Origin: Halorubrum sp. F4 | Lineage (GTDB): Archaea; Halobacteriota; Halobacteria; Halobacteriales; Haloferacaceae | NCBI RefSeq assembly: GCF_027257195.1 | Contig: NZ_JAPDFS010000007.1 | Span: 34,530 to 98,529 of the forward strand | Direction of reading: 5' to 3' | DNA length: 64,000 bases | Shown: piece by piece, positions 48,324 to 57,471 of the stretch | Layout: every line of letters starts with the position of its first letter | How positions within the stretch are numbered: the stretch's first letter is position 1 | Translations under genes and position numbers: made by a program | The notes under the pieces: model-generated | Databases searched by the model: none | What the model was told of the DNA's origin: nothing | Seen by the model: only the letters and a program-made list of their open reading frames with translations

Positions 48324-48704
48324 CATTGGATTTGGCTGATTTTCCTCACCATTCAAATTTTGTGCGCATTGTACATTATGCAGATTGTGTAGCAAGCTAT
48401 CTGCTTGCAGTCTTGCGATTATTCTCAGAACCGGGTCCGAACGGCGGTCGCGGTTTTAGTATATCGGTATATGGTTTATACCGTTGGTCAAATCCGAATT
48501 TCAGGGGATAGAACCCTTCTATCATCGGAAAAATGGTTATGAGATTTCTGTACTCGATGGTCCTGATTACGCCGGTAATCACGACCACTTTGAAGTACCC
48601 CGGCGCCGTCGGTGAAGCACGAATGCTGCAACCGCCTCACGACGACGCTTCCCCCAGGGTAGAGGACCCGAGACCGGGGCTGCAGGACGGTGGAGGGCCG
48701 GTGA
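48324..48704. other. intergenic region with a parS-like repeat
   Basis: TGTACATTATGCAGATTGTG (48370-48389) repeats the motif of the region upstream of parA. A short inverted repeat GGTATA/TATACC (48466-48482) lies further right, near a TATA-like sequence. No small gene seen; no tRNA or obvious att site for the integrase. Confidence 0.5.
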
Positions 48705-49937
48705 ATGCCTGACCGAGCGCTTTCGACGCCGCTCGACGACAGCTTCGAGCGCTACCTCCAAGACAAGGGGAAAGGCCGGGGCGGCGGCGGTGGGAACTAT
48801 CGACGTAACGCTGCACGCGAGCTCGAACGGTTCGCCGAGTGGGCCGCCGGCGACCGCGGCGCCGACGACTGGACCGGGATCGCCGACGACGTCGGCCGCG
48901 AGCCGACCTTCGACGATCTCGACGAACGCGTGTTCCGGGAGTACGCCCGACATCTCGGTGGAGATCGGGGACTCAAGCAGAACACAGTACAAACCTATTA
49001 CCGCTATATCTCTGCGTGGTGTGGCTGGTGCGTCAACGAGGGATATCTTGAGGCCCACTACGCGCAGCGAGCGAGTGCGATGGCGCCGCTGCCGGAGGAC
49101 GACGGTCGCAAGCCCGGCGACCAGCAGGCCTGGACGTCCGAACAGCGCCACGCCCTCACCCGTCACGTCGACGAACGGGCCCGCGACGCCGTCGAGGCGT
49201 ACACGACACTCCCGGAGGATACTGATCCCCTCGACAAGCAGCGAGCACGCTACGCGGCGTTGAAGGCGGCTCGTGACCGGGCGCTGGTGTTTGTCCTCGC
49301 GTACACCGCCGTCCGCGTTGGCGAACTCCTCCGCGATCCGAACGACCCGCGCCGGCGCGGCGTCCGCTGGGAGGACCTCTCCGTCGACGACGGGAGTATG
49401 GACGTCTACCGGAAGAAACAGCAATGGGATGCCGCGAGCCTTCCCGATCCGGTGATCTCGCCGTTGCGAAGCTATCGCCAGTTGATGGACCCACCAACGG
49501 AGCGCTGGCCGGTGTTTCCGACGTTCGACCAACGGACGCTCGCAGGGCTCGTCCGGGAAAACCTCGCCGAACGAGGGGAACGCCCAGAAGCAATCATTGA
49601 ACGCCGTGCGGAGTACGCTCGCGACCTGCTGCTGGCGCTCGATGTGGACATTCGGCCGCCGTCGATCACGACGGACGGCGCACGGTCGATTCTCCAACGA
49701 CTCTCGGAGGCCGCGGAGATCGACATCGACCATCCGAAACACGATTATCTTGCTCCGCACGGTGGCCGTCGTGGCATGGGCGAGGTTCTGGTCCGGGCAT
49801 TCGGATATACTGTGGCGGCCCGATATCTCGATAATTCTGAGGAGATGGTTCGTGAGCGGTACTCGCATATCGAGGCTGGTGAGTTAGGTGATGTCGCTAC
49901 TGAGGCCCTTGAGGAGATCGATAGTGTACCGCAGTAA
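48705..49937 (+). CDS. tyrosine recombinase/integrase
   Basis: A 410-residue recombinase. N-terminal SAM-like core-binding domain (about 10-130: DSFERYLQDKGKG, TVQTYYRYISAWCGWCVNEG). Catalytic domain: Arg I in YTAVRVGELLRDP (about 200), H-x-x-R in HGGRRGMGE (about 350) and the Tyr nucleophile in MVRERYSHIE (about 388). Typical of haloarchaeal plasmid/provirus integrases. It lies near parA, with no visible att site. Confidence 0.9.
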   Translation: MPDRALSTPLDDSFERYLQDKGKGRGGGGGNYRRNAARELERFAEWAAGDRGADDWTGIADDVGREPTFDDLDERVFREYARHLGGDRGLKQNTVQTYYRYISAWCGWCVNEGYLEAHYAQRASAMAPLPEDDGRKPGDQQAWTSEQRHALTRHVDERARDAVEAYTTLPEDTDPLDKQRARYAALKAARDRALVFVLAYTAVRVGELLRDPNDPRRRGVRWEDLSVDDGSMDVYRKKQQWDAASLPDPVISPLRSYRQLMDPPTERWPVFPTFDQRTLAGLVRENLAERGERPEAIIERRAEYARDLLLALDVDIRPPSITTDGARSILQRLSEAAEIDIDHPKHDYLAPHGGRRGMGEVLVRAFGYTVAARYLDNSEEMVRERYSHIEAGELGDVATEALEEIDSVPQ

Positions 49938-49970
49938 CTTATTTCGAGTGAGAGGGGTAGACCGTCGCGT

Positions 49971-50624
49971 TCACACCGCGTCGACGGTGAACAGCGAGTC
50001 GTCGCTGAGGACGACCTGTACCCGGCGGTGCCAGGCGTCAGCGAAAGCCTCTCGTTGCTGGTCAGTTGCCGATTCGTCGAGAATCCCTTGGAGGTTCCCG
50101 ATTGCGGGTCCACCGTCAGGAACGTCGCTGACGTGGTAGGTCACTTCGACGGTCTCGTCCGTGTCGGTTCGCCGGAACCGGAACGTCGGGTCCGCCGTGT
50201 CCGGGTCGAACGCGTCGAAGCGCAGGAGGTCGCGGCGGCCGCCATAGCCGCCGGCGAGCCCGCTGAATCCGTCATCGCCGGTCGCGCCAGTCACGTACGA
50301 GATGATGCGGCTCATCACGCCGTACGCGGCATCGTCCTGCGGGCCGGCCGTCTGGACCTCGATTTCGCTCCGGACTGGATAGTCGTCGGGATACAGGGCG
50401 TCGAGCCCGAGCTGGACGATCCGATAGGCACCCGAGGCTGTCGGACAGGAGTGTCCGGCTTCTTTCACCGCGTCCCGGTAGGTGACGACGAACGGCTCGC
50501 CCGGTTCGAGGACGCCGAGGGCCTCCGCGACGGGGTCGCGGATTTCGATCGGGTCGGCGTCGTAGTCGACCTGCCAATTGGTTCTCGTCTGGGTCGTGTC
50601 AGTCGCAGTCGAATTCGATGTCAT
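49971..50624 (-). CDS. FmdE-like metal-binding protein
   Basis: A 217-residue protein. The FmdE-type core is HSCPTASGAYRIVQLGLDAL then YPDDYPVRSEIEVQTAGPQD, followed by VMSRIISYVTGATGDDGFSG. FmdE domains bind a metal or heme through His/Cys of the HSCP motif. It ends a three-gene unit with a small HMA protein and a P-type ATPase, spaced 28 bases after the ATPase. It probably handles the same metal (inference). Methanogenesis genes are absent, so no formylmethanofuran role is implied. Confidence 0.78.
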   Translation of the reverse strand: MTSNSTATDTTQTRTNWQVDYDADPIEIRDPVAEALGVLEPGEPFVVTYRDAVKEAGHSCPTASGAYRIVQLGLDALYPDDYPVRSEIEVQTAGPQDDAAYGVMSRIISYVTGATGDDGFSGLAGGYGGRRDLLRFDAFDPDTADPTFRFRRTDTDETVEVTYHVSDVPDGGPAIGNLQGILDESATDQQREAFADAWHRRVQVVLSDDSLFTVDAV

Positions 50625-50652
50625 GAGTTGTGGTTGTGATCGTGTCTCGTGG

Positions 50653-52572
50653 TCAGTAGCGGAGCAGTCGCATCCCGTTGAGGATGACGAGGAGGACGCT
50701 GGCCTCGTGGACCAGCATTCCCGACGCGAGGGTGACGTAGCTGGTGAGCACGCCCGCGAGGAGGACGGTCACGGTCAGCACCGCGAGCCCGACGTTCTCG
50801 AGGACGTTCCAGCGCGTCGCCTTGCTGAGTTTGACCGCGTACGGGATGCGTTCGAGGTCGTCGGCCATCAACGCCATGTCAGCCGTTTCGATAGCGGTGT
50901 CCGTTCCCGCAGCACCCATCGCGATGCCGACATCGGCAGTGGCCAGCGATGGCGCGTCGTTGATGCCGTCGCCGACCATCGCGACGACGTGGCCGTCGGC
51001 CTGGTAGCCCTCGATGACGGACTGCTTGTCCTCGGGGAGGAGTTCGGCACGGTACTCGTCGATACCGACCTCCTCGGCAACGGCAGCGGCCGTCCGCTCG
51101 TTGTCGCCGGTGAGCATCACCGTCTCGATGCCAGCGTCTTGGAGCGCCGCGACGACCCCAGGAGCGGCCTCCCGGAGCTCGTCCCGCATCGCAATCGCGC
51201 CGATGATGTCCCCGTCCCGAACGACGTGGACGACTGTCTCGCCGCGCCCCTCACGCTCGCGGACGTAGTCGGCGACCCGATCGGGGACATCGACGTCGCG
51301 GTCGTCCAGCAGCGCGCGGTTGCCGACGACGACTTCCTGGCCATCGGCATGGGCGATGACGCCCTTGCCGGCGACCACGTCGAAGTCGTCGGGATCGGGG
51401 ACCGACCTGCGCCCCACGTCCGTATCGTCCGCTTGGGCGACCGTCGCTCCACCGTCCGTCGCAGCCGTCTGGCGTTCGCGGGCCATGTCGACGATGGCGT
51501 CCGCGAGGTGGTGTTCGCTCTTCTTCTCGGCGGTCGCTGCGAGCGAGAGGACGTCGGCGGCGGCGACGCCGAACCCCTCGATACCGGAGACGGTGGTCTC
51601 GCCCTTCGTGAGCGTCCCCGTCTTGTCGAAGGCGACGAGATCGATCTTGCCGGCGCGTTCGAGGTGTTCGCCGCCCTTCATCAGCACGCCCGACCGGGCG
51701 GCGTTACCGATGGCCGAGACGATGCTGACCGGTGGCCCGATGACCAGCGCGCCCGGACAGCCGATGACCAGCAGCGTCAGCGACAGGATCGCGTTCTGCG
51801 TGACCGCGTACGCGCCGATAGCCAGGGCAATGACGGCCGGCGTGTAGTACTTCGCGAACCGGTCGATGAGACTCTCCGTGGGCGACTGAGCCTCCTGGGC
51901 CTCCTCGACGCGACGGATGATCCGTTCGAGAGTCGTATCCGATCCCGCTCCCGTCGTCCGGATTTCTAGCGCGCCCTCCTGGTTGACCGTCCCGGCGTAC
52001 ACCTCGTCGCTGTCGGCCTTGTGGACGGGCGCGCTCTCGCCGGTGACCGGCGCCTGGTTGACTGCGCTCTCGCCGTCGACGACGGTTCCGTCGACCGGGA
52101 TCTTCCCGCCCGGCTTTACGACGACGACTTCGCCCTCTTCGACATCGCGGGCGGAGACCTTTTGGAGTGTCCCGTCGCGACGGACGGTCGCCGTGTCGGG
52201 CGTCATCTCCAGTAGCTCCTGAAGTGCCGTCCGGGTCTTCCGCATCGTCCGGCCTTCGAGGTAGCTGCCAAGGCTGAACAGGAAGACGACGGCGGCGGCT
52301 TCCCAGTACTCCCCGATGACGATAGCACCGATGGCGGCCAGCGTCACCAGCGTCTTGATGCCGAGCGTCCGGTTGGTGACCTCGTGGTAAGCGGTCTTGG
52401 CGATGTCGTAGCCACCCACGACTGTCGCGAGGACGAGGATGGCGGCGCTTGCCATCTCGAAACTCGTGAGGTAGCCGAGACTCCAGCCACCGCCGTACAG
52501 CAGGCCGCTTGTCGCCGTGACGATGGCCTTCCGGTGGTTCCGGTAGTACTGCGTGATCGATTGTTTGTTCAT
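50653..52572 (-). CDS. P1B-type heavy-metal ATPase with CPG motif
   Basis: A 639-residue pump without HMA domain, starting MNKQSITQYYRNHRKAIVTA. Eight hydrophobic helices. Motifs: TGES, membrane motif VIGCPGALVIGPPV, DKTGTLTKG, TGDNERT, GDGINDAPSLA, and TM8 LVHEASVLLVILNGMRLL. CPG replaces the CPC/CPH/SPC of known groups. The TM8 HEAS resembles the HEGG/HEGS of the Zn/Co group. The nucleotide-domain SEHPL is SEHHL. Substrate likely a divalent metal, not copper. Follows its HMA gene by 4 bases. Confidence 0.9.
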   Translation of the reverse strand: MNKQSITQYYRNHRKAIVTATSGLLYGGGWSLGYLTSFEMASAAILVLATVVGGYDIAKTAYHEVTNRTLGIKTLVTLAAIGAIVIGEYWEAAAVVFLFSLGSYLEGRTMRKTRTALQELLEMTPDTATVRRDGTLQKVSARDVEEGEVVVVKPGGKIPVDGTVVDGESAVNQAPVTGESAPVHKADSDEVYAGTVNQEGALEIRTTGAGSDTTLERIIRRVEEAQEAQSPTESLIDRFAKYYTPAVIALAIGAYAVTQNAILSLTLLVIGCPGALVIGPPVSIVSAIGNAARSGVLMKGGEHLERAGKIDLVAFDKTGTLTKGETTVSGIEGFGVAAADVLSLAATAEKKSEHHLADAIVDMARERQTAATDGGATVAQADDTDVGRRSVPDPDDFDVVAGKGVIAHADGQEVVVGNRALLDDRDVDVPDRVADYVREREGRGETVVHVVRDGDIIGAIAMRDELREAAPGVVAALQDAGIETVMLTGDNERTAAAVAEEVGIDEYRAELLPEDKQSVIEGYQADGHVVAMVGDGINDAPSLATADVGIAMGAAGTDTAIETADMALMADDLERIPYAVKLSKATRWNVLENVGLAVLTVTVLLAGVLTSYVTLASGMLVHEASVLLVILNGMRLLRY

Positions 52573-52576
52573 AGTG

Positions 52577-52792
52577 TTAGGCGGGCTGGGGAGTGTACCC
52601 CTGGTTTTCGATGGTCTCTGCGAAGGCGTCGGGGTCAGCGACGCTGTCGTCGTACTCGATCTCGACGCGGCCGGTCGCGTAGTGGACTTCGACGTGCTGG
52701 ACGCCGTCGACGTTCGACAGGGCGCGTTCGACGGTACTCGCGCAGGTCGGGCAGTCGAAGTCGAGGACGCGGAATTGGGTTGTGTCGCTCAT
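52577..52792 (-). CDS. stand-alone HMA metal-binding protein
   Basis: A 71-residue HMA fold: MSDTTQFRVLDFDCPTCAST, VERALSNVDGVQHVEVHYAT. The metal loop is DCPTC, with an extra Asp that suits Zn(II)/Cd(II) as well as Cu(I). It is separated from the ATPase by 4 bases, as if the ATPase's N-terminal domain had been split off. First gene of the unit. Confidence 0.88.
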   Translation of the reverse strand: MSDTTQFRVLDFDCPTCASTVERALSNVDGVQHVEVHYATGRVEIEYDDSVADPDAFAETIENQGYTPQPA

Positions 52793-52993
52793 TACAGTTT
52801 GAGATAGTGCCCGTACCTCAATAAGTATTTTTTATATGATATGTTTGAATTCGGATACGAGTCGTTGGAACAGTCAAACGGGTCGTCTAGGGCTTTCGCT
52901 ATCGCGGGTCCATCCTGTACTGGATACCTCGACAGACACCTACCCGACTCCTGCCCCGCTACCTTTTCCCGCGTGCTCGCGCTCAGTCCTCGT

Positions 52994-53518
52994 ATGAGTG
53001 ATTCCGATACCGACCACCGTCTCGACGACATCGCGGTGCGAGACACTCGGATTTCGGACGCCATCGACGAGCCGATGCGGGCGATGGTCCTCGACATTCT
53101 GTCCGAGGAAGCCCTAACTGCGACCGAGGTCCACGAACGCCTCGACGATCGCGGCATCGACCGGACGGAGAACACGGTCCGCCATCACATCAACGAGCTC
53201 CGGGATGCGGGCCTCGTCGACGTCGTTCGCTTCGAGGAGGGGCGTGGTGGGACGACGAAGTACTACCACGCGAACACGATCGTCCTCTCGTACTCACTAC
53301 CAGATTCGGCCGACGCCGCCGTCGAGGAGATGATCGACGCTGCCCAGCCCCAGATCACGGACGCGCTCACTACGCTCACCGACGAGTACGACGACGCTAT
53401 TGAGGAGATCGTCGAGGATATGCAGCCCTGCGAGCACTGCCAGACCCAGAAGTACGAGACGTACGTTCTTCTGACCGTCCTGCGACGTGCGTTCGTTCGC
53501 GCCCACAGAAATTCCTGA
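52994..53518 (+). CDS. ArsR-like winged-helix metal regulator
   Basis: A 174-residue regulator starting MSDSDTDHRLDDIAVRDTRI. The winged helix is DEPMRAMVLDILSEEALTAT, RTENTVRHHINELRDAGLVD. A C-terminal DMQPCEHCQTQKYE offers a C-x2-C metal site. It is divergent from the HMA/ATPase/FmdE unit, so probably controls it. ATG 52994 is preceded by a plausible leader; a TATA-like run (TATTTTTTATATGAT) at 52826-52840 could serve either direction. Confidence 0.85.
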   Translation: MSDSDTDHRLDDIAVRDTRISDAIDEPMRAMVLDILSEEALTATEVHERLDDRGIDRTENTVRHHINELRDAGLVDVVRFEEGRGGTTKYYHANTIVLSYSLPDSADAAVEEMIDAAQPQITDALTTLTDEYDDAIEEIVEDMQPCEHCQTQKYETYVLLTVLRRAFVRAHRNS

Positions 53519-53547
53519 GGGGGAACCACCCCTACGCTGGCAGGGTC

Positions 53548-55014
53548 TTAGAAGGAGAACCGATCACGCGCGGATTGCATCGCGAGGCGAGTCAGGAGTC
53601 GCGCAGGGCCACGCTTTGGGAGGTCCCGTACAGTCTCGATGCTGGTCGGCGGTTCACTACCACCAATGTCTAACTCCCAGCCTGTCTCGTCCATGAAGCG
53701 TTCGACAGCCTGATTTACTCGCTGTCGCACGTCGTCCGAGTCCATTGTCTCGGGCACACCATTCCGGAGGACGACGTCGCCGTCAACGATCACTGTCTCG
53801 ACGTCGGCCGGCACCGCGTTGTTCACGACCTGTGCAGGAATATTGGTCCGTGGCGTGAACTTCGGTTTGTCGACGTCGAGGAGGATAATATCCGCGCGCT
53901 TTCCCGCTTCAATACTGCCGATCTCGTCGCCCATCCCCAGCGCGCGTGCGCCTTCAATAGTGAGCATTCGTATCAGTTCCATCGAGTCGAACTGCCCGGC
54001 TGAACGCTTGAGATTTGCCGCCAGCCGAGCTTGCCGCGCTTCACCGAACATGCTGTACGAGTCGTGCCAGTAGTGGTCGTCAATCCCTACTCCGACGTCG
54101 ACGCCGGCGGCTCGAAGCTCGGGAACGGGCGTCCACTGCGTCTCCCCGTCCGGATTCCAGTAACAGAAGACGGACGGGCAGTGCGCAACAGCCGCGTCCG
54201 CCTCGGCGGTTCGCTGGATGTCCTCTTCGTCGGCGAGGCGGAAGTGAGCAGCGACCAGTCGGTCGTCCAGGAGTCCAACGTCGTCGAGCAATCCCACCGA
54301 GTCCTCGCCACCGTTCGCTCGTGCCATCGTGTTACTCTCCTCGAGTTCGAGCAAGTGCGTGTGGACGAGCAGGTCCGGGTACTCTGCGGCGAGGGACGCG
54401 GTCCGTTCCCACAGCTGCCTGGTACACGACCAGTCGTCGTGCGGGCAGATCGTCGCCCTGATTCGGCCCTCGTACGTGTCGTGGTACGTTTCGACGAACT
54501 CGCGAGCACGGGAGAACTGCTGATCGACTGGTTGGTCCCAGAAGAGGTCCGAGATCGCCGGGCCGAAAAATCCGCGGAGCCCTGCTTCCCCGAACGCCTC
54601 TGCACCTGCGGCAGGCCGTGCGTCCATCGAGTTCACGGTCGTGACACCGCCCAAGAGGAAATTGAGCGCTGCGAGCTCGACGCCTGCCTCGACGAGGTAC
54701 TCGAATTCGCCGTTCCCTAATCTGTTAAACAAGGCCGTCCCACTCCCAAGCATCTCCGTCAGCTCGAGTTCGCTAAACGCACCGATGAGCGGTGTCATCT
54801 CCAAGTGCGTGTGGGCGTTCACCAACCCCGGCATCACCAGTTTCCCGTTCCCGTCGATAACGGTGGACGCTTCTAATTCTCCGTCTCCTGCACGTGATGG
54901 TCGGACTTCTTCGATACAGCCATCGGTGATGCATACTGTGCCGCGCTCGTACAGGCGGTTCCGCTCGTCGGCTGTGAGAACGAGTGCATCATGGATTGCC
55001 AGATCGACAGCCAT
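53548..55014 (-). CDS. amidohydrolase of the AtzA/TrzN/MtaD type
   Basis: A 488-residue metal-dependent hydrolase. Metal ligands: MPGLVNAHTHLEMTPL (about 66-72), LLVHTHLLELEES (about 213), LVAAHFRLADEED (about 254) and VGVGIDDHYWHDSYS (about 320). SIEAGKRADIILLD marks the C-terminal beta-sandwich. The family deaminates or dechlorinates s-triazines, purines and S-adenosylhomocysteine; substrate here is open. It sits between metal genes with no obvious link. The tail ends in a basic segment. Confidence 0.88.
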   Translation of the reverse strand: MAVDLAIHDALVLTADERNRLYERGTVCITDGCIEEVRPSRAGDGELEASTVIDGNGKLVMPGLVNAHTHLEMTPLIGAFSELELTEMLGSGTALFNRLGNGEFEYLVEAGVELAALNFLLGGVTTVNSMDARPAAGAEAFGEAGLRGFFGPAISDLFWDQPVDQQFSRAREFVETYHDTYEGRIRATICPHDDWSCTRQLWERTASLAAEYPDLLVHTHLLELEESNTMARANGGEDSVGLLDDVGLLDDRLVAAHFRLADEEDIQRTAEADAAVAHCPSVFCYWNPDGETQWTPVPELRAAGVDVGVGIDDHYWHDSYSMFGEARQARLAANLKRSAGQFDSMELIRMLTIEGARALGMGDEIGSIEAGKRADIILLDVDKPKFTPRTNIPAQVVNNAVPADVETVIVDGDVVLRNGVPETMDSDDVRQRVNQAVERFMDETGWELDIGGSEPPTSIETVRDLPKRGPARLLTRLAMQSARDRFSF

Positions 55015-55342
55015 CGTAAATTAGGAAGTGGATGTGACAGTTACCGTACTGGACAACCGAGCAGGCCGGCGAAGGCTGTTCTTCCAGGTGGTGTTCCCCT
55101 CATTTGGGATATCATCGGTCTCTACTGGTCCCATTAGCCTCTAATACGTCGGCGTGATTTAATCAGATTCCCCTTTTGAATCTGAAGTCGGATTCCGTGG
55201 AGCTTGTGGAGGTTTGCAATGTTTTCCCCTCTTTACGATAGATCATCTATGGCCGACGGTTACGATGCCATAGTACTGATACCCTCATAGGCAGTATATT
55301 CTAATCAAAACCGCAATAGATGATCCCTACAATGATACACCT
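55015..55342. other. intergenic region with an AGATTC/GAATCT inverted repeat
   Basis: No gene. AGATTC (55165-55170) and GAATCT (55178-55183) surround CCCCTTTT... within a GATTC-rich stretch; a further GGATTC follows at 55190. Possible operator of the permease gene; the real promoter is not clear. Confidence 0.45.
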
Positions 55343-56731
55343 ATGCAGGCGACGATAATCGACGGAGTTCTTGAATCCCTTCGTATCGGTGTCGGATTTC
55401 TCTGGACGGCGGCGTGGGCGATCATCATGGGCCTCACGATTACGAGTCTGGTCCAGGTCTACGTCTCGAAGGAGCGGATGGCACAGGTGCTGGGTGAGGG
55501 CGATCTAACTGGACTTACCAAGGCGACTGTGTTCGGAGCAGCAAGCAGTGGCTGTAGCTTCGGCGCCGTCGCCATCGGGAAGGGCCTGTTCAAGAAGGGG
55601 GCGCACGCGGTGAACTTCCTCGCGTTCATGTTCGCGTCGACGAACCTCATCGTCGAACTAGGGCTGATGATTCTCATCCTGCTTGGCTGGGAGTTCCTCG
55701 TCGCGGAACTGCTCGGCGGCCTGATTCTCATCGCCGTCATGGCCGCCATCGTCCACCTTACGCTTCCCGAAAACCTGTTTAACGAAGTCCGCGAGAAGCT
55801 CAACGAGCGCGACCGCCAGGCGGGCGTCACGGAAGATCCCACCTGCGGGATGGAGGGGAAAGACGAGTACACGCTCACGACCGACGGCGGTGAGACGCTC
55901 AAATTCTGCTCGGAGGGCTGTATGGAGACCTATCGCCAGGAGACGTCGAGTAGCGGCGGGTGGCGTGACGAGTTGCTGTCGTGGGGTGGCTGGTACAAGG
56001 TCGGGAATCAGTACCGCAAGGAGTGGTCGATGATCTGGAAAGACATCGTCGCCGGCTTCCTTATTTCTGGGTTCGTCATCGTCTTCGTCCCGCAGTGGGT
56101 GTGGAACACGCTGTTCATTCAGGGCGACGGCCTGCTCGTGACTGCCGAGAACGCCGTCATGGGCGTCATCATCGCCGTCCTCAGTTTCGTCGGCAGTATG
56201 GGCAACGTCCCGTTCGCCGTCGCGCTGTGGGGCGGTGGCGTCAGCTTCGCCGGGATCATCGCGTTCGTCTACGCCGACCTCATCACCGTGCCCGTGCTGA
56301 ACGTCTACCGGAAGTACTACGGCTGGAAGATCATGCTGTACATCCTTGGCGTCTTCTTCGTGACGATGGCGTTCACTGGCTTCCTCATGGAGTTGCTGTT
56401 CGACGCCCTCGGCATCGTACCAGATCTGGCCGGTGGCGAGACGGCGACCGAACAGACGTACTTCGAGCTCAACTACACGTTCTACCTCAATATTATCGCC
56501 TTCGCGCTCTCCGGGTTCCTCCTGTATGTCTACCGACGTGGAATCGGCGCACCAGGTCAGTATCGTGATCCGGTGTGTGGCATGCGGACCGACGATGAGG
56601 GGCCGAGTGCGTCCAATGATGGGATGACGTACTATTTTTGCTCGAAGACCTGTAAGCGGGCATTCGAGGAAGAGCCCACGGAATTTGCTGATCAAAGCCC
56701 GCAGATAACAAACCACGATCACGATCACTGA
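55343..56731 (+). CDS. DUF318/SO_0444-type metal permease with two YHS domains
   Basis: A 462-residue protein. Two sets of four to five helices; the first half contains GAASSGCSFGAVAIGKGLFK and ASTNLIVELG, typical of the DUF318/ArsP-like permeases that export Cu/Zn or arsenicals. A YHS metal site sits in the central loop (DPTCGMEGKDEYT, LKFCSEGCMETY, about 168-200). A second is at the C-terminus (DPVCGMRTDDEG, YYFCSKTCKRAF, about 408-440). The His-rich tail is NHDHDH. It could pull Cu from the cytosol to the exporter. Confidence 0.85.
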   Translation: MQATIIDGVLESLRIGVGFLWTAAWAIIMGLTITSLVQVYVSKERMAQVLGEGDLTGLTKATVFGAASSGCSFGAVAIGKGLFKKGAHAVNFLAFMFASTNLIVELGLMILILLGWEFLVAELLGGLILIAVMAAIVHLTLPENLFNEVREKLNERDRQAGVTEDPTCGMEGKDEYTLTTDGGETLKFCSEGCMETYRQETSSSGGWRDELLSWGGWYKVGNQYRKEWSMIWKDIVAGFLISGFVIVFVPQWVWNTLFIQGDGLLVTAENAVMGVIIAVLSFVGSMGNVPFAVALWGGGVSFAGIIAFVYADLITVPVLNVYRKYYGWKIMLYILGVFFVTMAFTGFLMELLFDALGIVPDLAGGETATEQTYFELNYTFYLNIIAFALSGFLLYVYRRGIGAPGQYRDPVCGMRTDDEGPSASNDGMTYYFCSKTCKRAFEEEPTEFADQSPQITNHDHDH

Positions 56732-56856
56732 TAGATGTACTGTGGTTCATCCGCTGTGAAGCACTTCATCATCGCACCTTCAATCCGCAATTGTCACACC
56801 TGTCGCGCCAAAATTGATTGTATGAGCAGTCAGATATCGAAACAAGGGGATGTCAT

Positions 56857-57438
56857 ATGAACCAACGTCCAGCGGATACCGTCGTTGGTGTGCTCCTTGG
56901 GTTCGTCCTCTTGGCTGGCGGACTACTCAGTTGGCGGGCCTATCAACAGCGTCGCGCTATCGAGCAGTCGATGGGGCCGATGATGGACTCGTCTATGGGG
57001 GCGATTCACGGTCCAGATCCTCTCTGGTACGTGGTTGGAACCCTTCTGGTCGCAGGCAGTATCGGTGGCATCTATTACGTGGTTCGAGGGAATCTCATCG
57101 ATTCGACAACCGACTCAGCGGATCACATCGACCCCGATCAGGTATCGGAGGCAACGCCTACATCGATAGACGATGACGCCTCGCCGGCGACGCCTATCAA
57201 TCCTGAATCGGATCCGCAAGCGCGCGTTCTCGATCTCTTACCGGATGATGAACGACGCGTCCTTGAACCCGTCCTGAACTCGCCTGGAATCACGCAGATC
57301 GAACTTCGGGATCGATCTGAGTTCTCAAAGAGTAAAGTGAGCCAGACCGTGAGTTCACTCGAGGAGCGCGGGCTGCTGTATCGGGAACGACAGGGTCGAA
57401 CCTACCGCGTGTATCCGAGTGATGACCTGCAGAACTAA
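56857..57438 (+). CDS. membrane-anchored winged-helix regulator (DUF7343-like)
   Basis: A 193-residue protein starting MNQRPADTVVGVLLGFVLLA. Two transmembrane helices (about 8-25 and 60-80) bracket a Met-rich external loop (SMGPMMDSSMGAIHGPD) that could bind copper. The C-terminal cytoplasmic part is a winged helix (LLPDDERRVLEPVLNSPGIT, SEFSKSKVSQTVSSLEERGL). A one-protein membrane sensor and transcription factor is plausible (inference). ATG 56857 is preferred. Confidence 0.82.
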   Translation: MNQRPADTVVGVLLGFVLLAGGLLSWRAYQQRRAIEQSMGPMMDSSMGAIHGPDPLWYVVGTLLVAGSIGGIYYVVRGNLIDSTTDSADHIDPDQVSEATPTSIDDDASPATPINPESDPQARVLDLLPDDERRVLEPVLNSPGITQIELRDRSEFSKSKVSQTVSSLEERGLLYRERQGRTYRVYPSDDLQN

Positions 57439-57471
57439 CAGACGTAGAAATTCATACTAACACTACCCATC

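Noticed and set aside
48579-49868. 429-codon minus-strand frame opposite the integrase
   Set aside because: The plus strand has all integrase catalytic residues; the opposite frame has no recognisable domain and non-haloarchaeal composition.
48324-49970. tRNA gene or att site next to the integrase
   Set aside because: I found no cloverleaf-like sequence or long direct repeat around the integrase gene.
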